Below are positions 41,091 to 48,735 of a DNA stretch of 64,000 nucleotides, one piece after another (the stretch's first letter is position 1; every line of letters begins with the position of its first letter). A program made the position numbers and the translations under genes. Source of the DNA: Scatomonas sp963928055 (GTDB lineage Bacteria > Bacillota > Clostridia > Lachnospirales > Lachnospiraceae); assembly GCA_963928055.1 (NCBI GenBank), contig CAWVDN010000001.1:1426001-1490000 (forward strand), read 5' to 3'. The notes under the pieces were generated by a model that did no database searches, was not told where the DNA came from, and worked only from the letters and a program-made list of their open reading frames with translations.

Positions 41091-42126
41091 ACTGATCAGA
41101 AACGAATACTGCAAACTGCTGCGCCGGAAAACATCCCGGATCCTGATCCTGCTGCTGCTTCTGTCCGCCGCAGGCCTCGCCTTTTTCTTTCATCTGCCCT
41201 TTGTGCAGACAGATACCAGCTATGAGACCATCGCCTCCTCCCAGGAGACGGAAACGGAGGAGCCCTCCCCGGAGCAGCTCCGCCATGAGCGCACGGAATC
41301 TGCCCGGCTGGAGTACCAGTCCCTGAAGCAGCAGCAGGACGCCGGCACGCCTGTGGATCCGGCCGCCCTGGACAAAGCGGAAAGCACGTATCTGGAGAAT
41401 CAATATATCGAGGACCACGAGCTGGCGGACAGCCTTACCTTTGACAAGGACTACGGCTACGCCGTGACCGACTCTCTGCTGATCCTGACGCTGAACAACG
41501 CCCCTGTGCTCATGACTCTCATCGCCCTGGTGATGATCGTATTCGCCGGAGGCATCATCGCCAATGAATCCAGCCAGGGCACGATCAAGTTCCTGCTGAT
41601 CAACCCGGTCCGCCGGGGAAAGATCCTCTGGAGCAAGTATCTCTGCTGCCTGAGTCTGCTGGTCCTGCTCACTTTCCTGCTCTTTGGTCTGGAGGTGCTG
41701 CTCCTGGGCGTCAGCTACGGTTTTTCCGGCTACGGGGGAGAATACGTACACGCGGCGGCCGGGGTGGTCACGGGAACCCCCATCCTTCTTTACGGATTTC
41801 AGCAGTTTATGCTGGCAGCGGTAAATCCTCTGCTGATGATGACCATGGCCTTCGCCATCAGTTCTCTTTTCCGCAGCTCCGCCCTTTCCATCGCCCTGGG
41901 GCTGGGAGGACTTATGGGCGGCAGCATGATCACCTCGATCCTTTCGGAAATGGGGATCGACTGGGGACGCTATCTGGTGTTTTCCAACACCGGCCTCTCC
42001 TCCATCGCCGGGGGCAGCCCTCCCTTCCCCGGGCAGACGCTTCCCTTTGCGGCAGCGGTTCTGGCCGTTTACATGGCCGTTTTCCTGCTGACTGCTTACG
42101 ACGGTTTTACCCGAAGGGAAGTCTGA
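41083..42126 (+). CDS. ABC-2 type permease of the BcrA-like exporter, probable TTG start
   Basis: 347 residues with a first helix near residues 18-40 (ILILLLLLSAAGLAFFFHL), a long outside loop of about 100 residues, and five more helices in the C-terminal half, the pattern of BcrB/ABC-2 permeases. The start is set at TTG 41083 because AAGGAGGTGATC, a full-length match to the 16S anti-Shine-Dalgarno, ends three bases before it. The alternative GTG at 41074 lies inside that site. It partners the ATPase encoded just before, and ends 28 bases before a strong hairpin. Confidence 0.85.
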   Translation: MFKLIRNEYCKLLRRKTSRILILLLLLSAAGLAFFFHLPFVQTDTSYETIASSQETETEEPSPEQLRHERTESARLEYQSLKQQQDAGTPVDPAALDKAESTYLENQYIEDHELADSLTFDKDYGYAVTDSLLILTLNNAPVLMTLIALVMIVFAGGIIANESSQGTIKFLLINPVRRGKILWSKYLCCLSLLVLLTFLLFGLEVLLLGVSYGFSGYGGEYVHAAAGVVTGTPILLYGFQQFMLAAVNPLLMMTMAFAISSLFRSSALSIALGLGGLMGGSMITSILSEMGIDWGRYLVFSNTGLSSIAGGSPPFPGQTLPFAAAVLAVYMAVFLLTAYDGFTRREV

Positions 42127-42154
42127 GCTTTGCCGCGCCACTTGCGCGCTTCCC

Positions 42155-42208
42155 GGAGCCATTGCAAAACAGAGGAGAAATCATCTGCGGAGCAATGGCT
42201 CCTTTTCT
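42155..42208 (+). terminator. Terminator of the exporter operon (left member of a hairpin pair)
   Basis: GGAGCCATTGC (42155-42165) pairs with GCAATGGCTCC (42192-42202), followed by TTTT. The intervening loop AAAACAGAGGAGAAATCATCTGC recurs almost unchanged in the hairpin at 42571-42621. Confidence 0.8.
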
Positions 42209-42220
42209 GTGTGTAAAAAA

Positions 42221-42550
42221 GGCCAGGGGATGCTGCCCAAACGATTACAGGCATCACACCGCTGGCGGTGATACGGGTGGATTTCGTTTTCTTCTCGACC
42301 TTACAGTAGAGGGATCCGGTGAACTACAGTTGGATTCGGGATTTCTTTGAAATTACGGTAGAAGCGCTGGAGGAAGTACGGGTACCCCTGGGATCCTTTC
42401 GAAATGTACGGTAGAAGAATACCGGAAAAATCGAGATTTCTTCCAATCGCCCGTAACAGGGTACCGGAAGATTTTGAGTGTTCCCTGAAATGCCCGTAGT
42501 AAACGCTTACAGAATACCGTATAAAATAAGATTCCTTCAAAATTCCGGTA
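42221..42550 (+). repeat. Dispersed intergenic element C, copy 3
   Basis: The gap 42127-42662 contains no gene. The leader (42221-42280) holds CAGGCATCACACCGCTGG. Units follow at 42300-42351 (52 bp), 42352-42403 (52), 42404-42445 (42), 42446-42489 (44), 42490-42540 (51) and a partial. From 42352 on it is nearly identical to copy 1 at 7.7 kb, with the same unit order and lengths apart from one base. It lies between two convergent operons, bracketed by two near-identical hairpins. Confidence 0.82.
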
Positions 42551-42570
42551 GCCACCTGAAGTTATAGGAA

Positions 42571-42621
42571 GGAGCCATTACAACACAGAGGAAAAATCAT
42601 CTGCGATGCAATGGCTCCTTT
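42571..42621 (-). terminator. Terminator of the COG0523 gene (right member of a hairpin pair)
   Basis: GGAGCCATT (42571-42579) pairs with AATGGCTCC (42610-42618). The sequence is a direct repeat of 42155-42208 with a few changes. It lies 42 bases beyond the GTPase stop on the minus strand. Confidence 0.75.
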
Positions 42622-42662
42622 CCTATTGAGGTATCCCTCATTTCCCGCTGCCTCCGATACGT

Positions 42663-43733
42663 TTAAAGTCCGAAGAGCTCCGCGAGTTTTTCTTCTTTTA
42701 ATCCTGCTCCGATCACGCAGATCCTTCCCGTGTATTCCGGAGCGCCTTCCCGGACATCGGCCTCTTCCGGCACCATGTCGAAATAGATCCAGCGGCCGTC
42801 TCTGCCTTCTACCATGCCCTTGGCCCGAAGGACAGTCCCGAAAGAACTGTCTTCGGAAAGTCTCCCCAGGATCTCCCGGATCTCTTCCGGAGCAAACTTG
42901 CGGATCGTTTCCCGGCCCCAGCTCTGGAACACCTCATCCGCATGATGGTGATGATGCCCGTGGCCGCAGGCTTCGTGCTCGTGGTCATGGTCATGCTCGT
43001 GATGGTGCTCATGCTCATGGTGGTGCTCATGCTCATGGTGGTGCTCATGCTCGTGGTGGTGCTCATGCTCATGGTGGTGGTCGTGGTCATGGTGGTGCTC
43101 ATGTTCTTCCTCCACATGGGAAAGGTCGATCTTTACCCCTTCCATGGTATCCAGAACTTTTCTTCCCCCCAGGTCCTCCACCGGCGTGGTGATAATGGTA
43201 GCCTCCGGATTCAGCTCCCGGATCAGCTTCACTGCCTCTTCTACCTTCTCATCTGTCGCCTTGGGCAGATCTGTGCGGCTCAGGATCACCGTGCCGGCCG
43301 CCTCCACCTGGTTTTTAAAGAATTCCCCGAAATTCTTCAGATACATTTTGCACTTGGTCACATCCACCACCGTGGCGGCGCAGTTCAGTTCCAGGTCCGC
43401 CTCCCCTTTCACTCTTTCCACCGCGTGGATCACGTCGGAAAGTTTGCCCACGCCGGAGGGCTCGATGATGATGCGGTCAGGATGATAGGTTTCCGCTACT
43501 TCTTTCAGGGCGGTGCCGAAATCTCCCACCAGAGAACAGCAGATGCACCCGGAATTCATCTCCTTGATCTCAATGCCCGCGTCCTTGAGAAATCCTCCGT
43601 CAATGCCGATCTCTCCGAATTCATTCTCGATCAGGACGACCTGCTGGCCTTTCAGAGCGTCCTGCAGAAGTTTTTTGATCAGGGTCGTTTTTCCGGCTCC
43701 CAGAAAGCCGGAGATGATATCTATTTTTGCCAT
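42663..43733 (-). CDS. COG0523 (CobW-like) metal-chaperone GTPase with a long His/Glu/Asp tract
   Basis: 356 residues. The P-loop GFLGAGKTT, the metal-binding GCICC motif (CxCC) and the SRTDLP guanine motif identify the G3E family. About 60 residues near 210-270 consist almost only of His with Glu or Asp, encoded by an 18-bp tandem repeat. The C-terminal CobW domain ends with WIYFDMVPEE. Relatives insert or allocate zinc, nickel or cobalt; the His tract fits storage or delivery of zinc or nickel. No metal operon neighbour fixes the metal. The start follows AAAGGAGGAAAATTTAT. Confidence 0.92.
   Translation of the reverse strand: MAKIDIISGFLGAGKTTLIKKLLQDALKGQQVVLIENEFGEIGIDGGFLKDAGIEIKEMNSGCICCSLVGDFGTALKEVAETYHPDRIIIEPSGVGKLSDVIHAVERVKGEADLELNCAATVVDVTKCKMYLKNFGEFFKNQVEAAGTVILSRTDLPKATDEKVEEAVKLIRELNPEATIITTPVEDLGGRKVLDTMEGVKIDLSHVEEEHEHHHDHDHHHEHEHHHEHEHHHEHEHHHEHEHHHEHDHDHEHEACGHGHHHHHADEVFQSWGRETIRKFAPEEIREILGRLSEDSSFGTVLRAKGMVEGRDGRWIYFDMVPEEADVREGAPEYTGRICVIGAGLKEEKLAELFGL
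43003..43092 (-). repeat. 18-bp tandem repeat coding the His/Glu tract
   Basis: Five consecutive 18-bp units of TGGTGCTCATGCTCATGG with one to three changes, at 43003, 43021, 43039, 43057 and 43075. Each codes HHEHEH or a close variant in the GTPase gene. Copy number could change by slippage without breaking the frame. Confidence 0.9.
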
Positions 43734-43823
43734 ATAAATTTTCCTCCTTTTTCACGGGATTATCATAGCACCGGCACCCGAGTCTGTCAAATCCCGCGGG
43801 CCGGCCGTCAGACGGATCCCTCT

Positions 43824-43862
43824 GAAAAAAAGGAGCCCGGTCCTTTCAGACCAGACTCCTTT
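43824..43862 (-). terminator. Terminator after the 77-residue protein gene
   Basis: AGGAG...GGTC pairs with GACC...CTCCT around a short loop; on the minus strand it is followed by TTTTTTT. Confidence 0.8.
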
Positions 43863-43886
43863 CTATTCCTTGCTCTTCCGCCGGGA

Positions 43887-44120
43887 TCAGCCGTTGATCA
43901 TGAAGTTCAGCAGCTTATCTACGTCTTCCTTCTCGGAAGCGATGATCTCCATCTGGGGGATCTCACCGTTGGAGAAGATATTGGCCAGGGCTACGTACTG
44001 GGTCAGTTTGGACTTCAGGTTCAGTCTGTCGCCCTCACCGGTAACCAGCTCCACACGTCCCTTGCAGCTGTTTATTACGCTGAAAAATTTGTCTATATCT
44101 TTGATGTTCTCAACTCTCAT
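43887..44120 (-). CDS. Small conserved protein of unknown function
   Basis: 77 residues, MRVENIKDIDKFFSVINSC onward, mixed alpha/beta and soluble, with the central segment GDRLNLKSKLTQYVALANIF. I have seen similar short proteins in Lachnospiraceae without a proven role. AGGAGGTAAGCAAG precedes the ATG. It is transcribed alone and followed by a strong terminator, which suggests a real, well-expressed gene. Confidence 0.75.
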   Translation of the reverse strand: MRVENIKDIDKFFSVINSCKGRVELVTGEGDRLNLKSKLTQYVALANIFSNGEIPQMEIIASEKEDVDKLLNFMING

Positions 44121-44219
44121 CTTGCTTACCTCCTGAAATTAAAGTTGGTTTTCATTTTCAAGGCGATTATATCCCATTTTTTCCCGATTGAAAAGCGTTT
44201 TTTAAGAAAAATCTGATTT

Positions 44220-44693
44220 TCATGTGAGTTTACCGAAGACGCCCCGGCATGCTTTCCGCAGGTCTGTGGGAGACAGACAAAGAGTCGTTCCGATTCTTCC
44301 TCCGCTTATGTAGATTTCACTATAGTTTTCCGCGGATTCGTGGATAAACGTGGGGAATTGTTTCTTCATGCCGATGGGGCTGCAGCCGCCCCGGACGTAC
44401 CCGGTGATCCCGTTGATCTCCTTTACATGGATCATTTCCAGGGATTTTTCCCCGGCCAGCCGGGCGGCCTGCTTCAGATCCAGTTCCTCCGCGATGGGGA
44501 TCACGCAGACGTAAAACTGTCCGCTTTTTCCCCGGGTCACCAGGGTCTTAAAGGACTGCTCCACGGGAGCCCCGGTCTTTTCCGCCGTGTGGAGTCCGTC
44601 TATAAACGTGTCGCATTCGTACTGGATGGTCCGGTAAGGGATCTTCTGCCGGTCCAGCATCCTCATGGCATTGGTTTTTACTTCTTTTGACAT
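44220..44693 (-). CDS. ybaK: Cys-tRNA(Pro) deacylase, YbaK/EbsC family
   Basis: 157 residues of the YbaK fold. The conserved core FKTLVTRGKSGQFYVCVIP, LDLKQAARLAGEKS and the GYVRGGCSPIGMKKQFPTFI motif with its functional lysine are all present. It hydrolyses cysteine wrongly attached to tRNA-Pro in the cytoplasm. AAGGAGGCCGGAT precedes the ATG, and the M15 peptidase gene lies 24 bases upstream on the same strand. Confidence 0.93.
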   Translation of the reverse strand: MSKEVKTNAMRMLDRQKIPYRTIQYECDTFIDGLHTAEKTGAPVEQSFKTLVTRGKSGQFYVCVIPIAEELDLKQAARLAGEKSLEMIHVKEINGITGYVRGGCSPIGMKKQFPTFIHESAENYSEIYISGGRIGTTLCLSPTDLRKACRGVFGKLT

Positions 44694-44717
44694 ATCCGGC
44701 CTCCTTCTTTTTCTGCC

Positions 44718-45608
44718 TCAGGGCATCTCCGCCGTATAGACGATTTTTTCAAAATGCTGATAGTCCACGGGATTTTCCCAGTCTCCGCCCCAGACATACC
44801 CTCGCTGCAGAAACAGCCGGCAGCAGAGATCCTCATGATCGATCATGTGTTTTTCCGCCGCGTCCGGGACGTCCCTGTCCTGATACAGTTCCGCGTCCTC
44901 GTTTTCTCCCCGCAGGCTTCCGTCCGCCTGGACTTCAAAATAGGGATTCTGTCTGGGATTGATGTCGATGGCGCATCCCGCCGCGTGATTGGACAGGCCG
45001 TTCCCCGATGTGGTCAGCCGGAAATTAAAGCAGGAAGTGTTATTGTCGTTTACGGAGCGGTCGTCATCCGCCTCGTAGTCGTCCACCAGGTGCATTTTTT
45101 CGATCTGATACCCGTTTTCAAATAAGATCCGGAAAATTTCCTTTATCTCTTCCGCCAGCAGGGCGTTCACCATCAGCTCCCCCACCCGGATCTCTCCCTG
45201 ATAACCGCGGTGCAGCAGTTTGATGTAGCGCAGGTCCTCCCGCGGCACCGTACAGTAGGTTTTGTAGGAGCGGTCGTCCCCGTAGATCCTGGCAAAAAGC
45301 CCATCGGATATCTCATAATCCTGAAAATATTGTCCAAGCTCTGTAAAGTCTACCTCTTCTTCCGTTACGATGGTCCCGGCGGGCAGATCCTCCAGCCGCT
45401 CCGCCAGGGAGGGCTCCGGCGTTTCCGTTGGCTCTGTTTTCTCCGCCGGGTCAGGCTTCCCTTCCGGTTCCGGCGTTTTTTCCGGCGCTGCCGAAAGGAC
45501 CGGCTCCTTTTCCGAAAGCCCCGCTGCCGCTTCCCCGCCCGGTTTCCCGGTCAGTGCCCACAGAAGGACGGCCGCCGTCACACACAGGATCGCTGTTCTT
45601 TTTTTCAT
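44718..45608 (-). CDS. Secreted M15-family peptidoglycan peptidase
   Basis: 296 residues. A signal segment (AILCVTAAVLLWALTG) is followed by a Pro/Glu/Thr-rich linker to about residue 75 and a D-alanyl-D-alanine carboxypeptidase/endolysin-like domain. The zinc-site residues appear in SNHAAGCAIDINPRQNPY (His and Asp) and in the C-terminal DYQHFEK (His). It is expected to trim cell-wall peptides outside the membrane. It starts 6 bases after the stop of the zinc-ribbon protein gene, so the two are cotranscribed. Confidence 0.85.
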   Translation of the reverse strand: MKKRTAILCVTAAVLLWALTGKPGGEAAAGLSEKEPVLSAAPEKTPEPEGKPDPAEKTEPTETPEPSLAERLEDLPAGTIVTEEEVDFTELGQYFQDYEISDGLFARIYGDDRSYKTYCTVPREDLRYIKLLHRGYQGEIRVGELMVNALLAEEIKEIFRILFENGYQIEKMHLVDDYEADDDRSVNDNNTSCFNFRLTTSGNGLSNHAAGCAIDINPRQNPYFEVQADGSLRGENEDAELYQDRDVPDAAEKHMIDHEDLCCRLFLQRGYVWGGDWENPVDYQHFEKIVYTAEMP

Positions 45609-45614
45609 ATCCGT

Positions 45615-46493
45615 CTAAACCCCGTAGATGCCGATCTCTGAAATACAGGTATCGTCCCAGAGATTTCCCTCATAAACCTCGTCGATGCGCACATAGATCT
45701 CGCTGGCGGGACATTCTTTGGAAAATTCCAGACAGAACTGCTGGCGCTCATGGGGAAATTCCATCTGAAAACTCTGCTCGTCCAGCCAGATGGTCAGGGT
45801 CTTCGGCACGCCGTTTTCATCGTACCGCTGCTGATCTCTCCAGTTTCCAAGATTCAGGGTGATATATTTCACCTGATATTCCCGGTCCAGCTGCAGGCTG
45901 AAAAATTCCCCTTCTCCATTGCCCTCCGCGCCTTCCTGCCAGGAAGTCACCACGTCTTCGTCAAAGACCATGTTCACCGAATTGTCATAGCCCTCCTGCA
46001 CAACTGTGGAGGATGCCGCTCCCCCGGTGACCTCCGCCTTGGCGTACGCGTCCAGGTTGGCGCTCCTTACCTCCGTCAGAGAGACCAGGGTCTGCTCCGG
46101 CGTGGGCGCAGGCGTGGAAGTCGGTGTCGGAGAAGCCGTGGGCGTCGGGGTTGCCGTCTGGGGCGCGGGGGTTGCGGAAACTGTGGGAGCCGGCGTGTCT
46201 GTTGCTTCCGTTTCTCCCCCGGAAACTGAGTCGGAGGAACTGCTCTGGGCAATCGGCCTCTGAGCTTCCTGGTCTCCGGGATCCTCTCCCCAAAAATGCC
46301 GGAAGCCGAAATAGGCGCCGATGCCCCCGGCCACGATCACAGCGGCCAGGATCACCCCGATGAGAATGATCTTCTTCTCCTCCCGGCCGCGGCCGGACTG
46401 CTCCTCCGGGGGAGCAGCCATGAGCCCCTTCCCGCAGCCGGAACAGAACCTGGATCCCTCTTTATTTTCATATCCGCAATAAGGACATTTCAT
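45615..46493 (-). CDS. Zinc-ribbon membrane protein with an outside discoidin-like domain
   Basis: 292 residues: an N-terminal zinc ribbon CPYCGYENKEGSRFCSGCG, a membrane helix (about residues 41-63), a Thr/Pro-rich stalk (about 85-125), and a C-terminal beta-sandwich with MVFDEDVVTSWQEGAEGNGEGEF and ITLNLGNW, like the discoidin-type glycan-binding domain found in similar Firmicutes proteins. The likely location is the cell surface with the ribbon inside. It may bind wall glycan, which would suit the peptidase encoded next. Confidence 0.8.
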   Translation of the reverse strand: MKCPYCGYENKEGSRFCSGCGKGLMAAPPEEQSGRGREEKKIILIGVILAAVIVAGGIGAYFGFRHFWGEDPGDQEAQRPIAQSSSSDSVSGGETEATDTPAPTVSATPAPQTATPTPTASPTPTSTPAPTPEQTLVSLTEVRSANLDAYAKAEVTGGAASSTVVQEGYDNSVNMVFDEDVVTSWQEGAEGNGEGEFFSLQLDREYQVKYITLNLGNWRDQQRYDENGVPKTLTIWLDEQSFQMEFPHERQQFCLEFSKECPASEIYVRIDEVYEGNLWDDTCISEIGIYGV

Positions 46494-46572
46494 CTTTTGG
46501 ACTCCCTTCTCAAGATTTTCTGTTTCCGGCGGGAACGTCCCCCTGCCGGAACCCTGGTTTCATTGTACTACA

Positions 46573-46603
46573 GAAAAAGCCCCGGAACAAGCCTGTTCCG
46601 GAG
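46573..46603 (-). terminator. Terminator of the V-ATPase operon
   Basis: CCCCGGAACA (46580-46589) pairs with TGTTCCGGAG (46594-46603); on the minus strand CTTTTTCTG follows. It lies 30 bases after atpD. Confidence 0.88.
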
Positions 46604-46633
46604 CTCTTCCATCGGAAGCCTCAAAGTCTTCCT

Positions 46634-47254
46634 CTAAGCTTTCTGCTGCATTCTCTTGATGACCTTCAGACGGGTAAACTCCTCCCGCTCTTTTTCCTCC
46701 AGCGCCTCCGAGATATCTTTGGACAGCTGGATATAATGCGGGATGGTGATATTTTTCAGGGCGTTGGCCCGCTTCTGGGTCTTTTTAATGGCTACCGCCA
46801 GGCGGTAGGCCGAGTTTTCCACCATGGAAAGCTCTAAAGTCAGCTCTTTTACCTTTGTAAAGGCGATCCTCGCCTTGTCCATGGACTCCCTGGTAGTGTA
46901 GAAGGCATAGGTGGGCGCCGTGCCGGAGGGATCCGCCTCCACCAGCGGGATCTCCACCCCCATGATGCTCCGGGTCTTGATCCGGACCGATTCCTCCAGG
47001 GGCACCGTATAGGAGATCGTCTGCACGTAGTCGATACCATTTTCGATATTGGCCGTCTGCAGGGTCCCATAAGCCTCCCGGAACGTAGAATCGATCTGCG
47101 CCTGGATATTTTTGGCCTTCTCGATCAGATCCATGATCTCCCGGATCAGGATATTCCGCTTTTTATCCATCAGCTCATATCCCATACGGGCCAGGGCGAG
47201 GGAATTTTTCGCCAGCATCAGATTACCTTTGGTAGGAAATGTATTCGGATCCAC
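46634..47254 (-). CDS. atpD: V-type ATPase subunit D
   Basis: 206 residues, mostly two long helices forming the central-stalk coiled coil: PTKGNLMLAKNSLALARMGYELMDKKRNIL near the start and RRVNALKN-like KTQKRANALKNITIP toward the end are family hallmarks. It forms the rotating shaft of the V1 motor. Last gene of the operon, 33 bases after atpB. Confidence 0.95.
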   Translation of the reverse strand: MDPNTFPTKGNLMLAKNSLALARMGYELMDKKRNILIREIMDLIEKAKNIQAQIDSTFREAYGTLQTANIENGIDYVQTISYTVPLEESVRIKTRSIMGVEIPLVEADPSGTAPTYAFYTTRESMDKARIAFTKVKELTLELSMVENSAYRLAVAIKKTQKRANALKNITIPHYIQLSKDISEALEEKEREEFTRLKVIKRMQQKA

Positions 47255-47287
47255 AGAATTCCCCCTTTCCTGTATCTGTCCGCGGCA

Positions 47288-48721
47288 TCAGATCCGGGCC
47301 GTCATTTTGTCCGCTTCTTCTTTTGCCTCCCGGACCGCGTCATACTCCGTGGGCTTGTAGTACTGATCCAGCAGTTTCGTGTCCACACGGTCCAGTTCCT
47401 CTCTGGGCAGCAGGCCCAGCAGCTTCCACCCGATATCCAGGGTCTCCTGGATGGAGCGGTTCTCGTCCGGTCTCTGGCCGATAAAATGCTTCTCGAACTG
47501 CTGGCCGAAGATCAGATACTTTTTATCCAGCGGAGACAGCTCGTCCTCACCGATAACGGAAGCCAGAGACCTGGCGTCTCCCACCTTGGCGTAGCAGGAA
47601 AACAGCTGGTTGGCCACATCCTGATGGTCTTCCCGGGTATAGCCCTTTCCGATGCCGTCCTTCATCAGACGGGACAGGGAGGGCAGCACGGAGATCGGCG
47701 GATACACGGACTGGCCCTGCAGCTGGCGGTCCAGTACGATCTGCCCCTCGGTGATGTACCCGGTCAGGTCCGGGATGGGATGGGTGATATCGTCGTTGGG
47801 CATGGTCAGAATGGGGATCTGGGTCACAGATCCTGTGCCGTCCTGGACAATGCCGGCCCGCTCGTAAAGGGTTGCCAGCTCGCTGTACAGATATCCGGGG
47901 TAGCCCTTTCTGGAAGGGATCTCTCCCTTGGAGGAGGACACCTCACGCATGGCCTCGCAGAAGGAGGTGATATCCGTCAGGATCACCAGGATGTGCATGC
48001 CCTTTTCAAAAGCCAGGTACTCCGCGGCGGTCAGGGCCACTTTGGGAGTGATCAGACGCTCTACCACCGGGTCATTGGCCAGATTCAGGTACATGACTAC
48101 GTGATCGGATACTCCGCTCTCCTCAAAGGTGCGGCGGAAGAACTCGGCCACATCGTACTTGACGCCCATGGCGGCAAAGACGATGGCGAATTTTTCATCG
48201 CTGCCCTCCCCCAGAGACGCCTGCTGCACGATCTGGGCAGCCAGCTGGTCGTGGGGCAGACCGTTTCCGGAAAAAATAGGAAGCTTCTGTCCCCGGATCA
48301 GGGTCGTCAGTCCGTCGATGGCGGAGATACCCGTGCGGATGTAGTTTCTGGGATACCGCCTGGATACCGGATTCAGCGGCAGGCCGTTTACATTTACTTT
48401 ATGATCGGAGGCAATGGGACCCAGCCCGTCAATGGGCTTGCCGATGCCGTCAAAGGTCCTTCCCAGGATATCCTCGGAAAGAGCGATCTCCATGGGATGG
48501 CCGGTCAGCCGGGTGTGGGTATTCTTCAGGGAGATCCCCTCCGTGCCCTCGAACACCTGGATAATGGCTTTATCTTCGTAGACAGCCACAATACGGCCCA
48601 GCTTTCTGGCGCCGTCGTCCAGGCTGAATTCCACCATCTCTTCGTAGGCGGCGTCCTCCACGCCCTCAAGAACGGCCAGAGGGCCATTGACTTCACTTAA
48701 GCCGAGATATTCAATGGACAT
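47288..48721 (-). CDS. atpB: V-type ATPase subunit B (regulatory nucleotide-binding subunit)
   Basis: 477 residues. No intact P-loop is present (IFSGNGLPHDQLAAQI replaces it), as expected for subunit B. The PISVLPSLSRLMKDGIG and GYLYSELATLYERAG segments are typical. It alternates with subunit A in the V1 hexamer. GGAGGGAAACC precedes the ATG, 15 bases after atpA. Confidence 0.96.
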   Translation of the reverse strand: MSIEYLGLSEVNGPLAVLEGVEDAAYEEMVEFSLDDGARKLGRIVAVYEDKAIIQVFEGTEGISLKNTHTRLTGHPMEIALSEDILGRTFDGIGKPIDGLGPIASDHKVNVNGLPLNPVSRRYPRNYIRTGISAIDGLTTLIRGQKLPIFSGNGLPHDQLAAQIVQQASLGEGSDEKFAIVFAAMGVKYDVAEFFRRTFEESGVSDHVVMYLNLANDPVVERLITPKVALTAAEYLAFEKGMHILVILTDITSFCEAMREVSSSKGEIPSRKGYPGYLYSELATLYERAGIVQDGTGSVTQIPILTMPNDDITHPIPDLTGYITEGQIVLDRQLQGQSVYPPISVLPSLSRLMKDGIGKGYTREDHQDVANQLFSCYAKVGDARSLASVIGEDELSPLDKKYLIFGQQFEKHFIGQRPDENRSIQETLDIGWKLLGLLPREELDRVDTKLLDQYYKPTEYDAVREAKEEADKMTARI

Positions 48722-48735
48722 ATGGTTTCCCTCCT

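Noticed and set aside
43003..43092. Intergenic satellite or CRISPR-like repeat
   Set aside because: The 18-bp units lie in frame within the COG0523 gene and encode its histidine tract.
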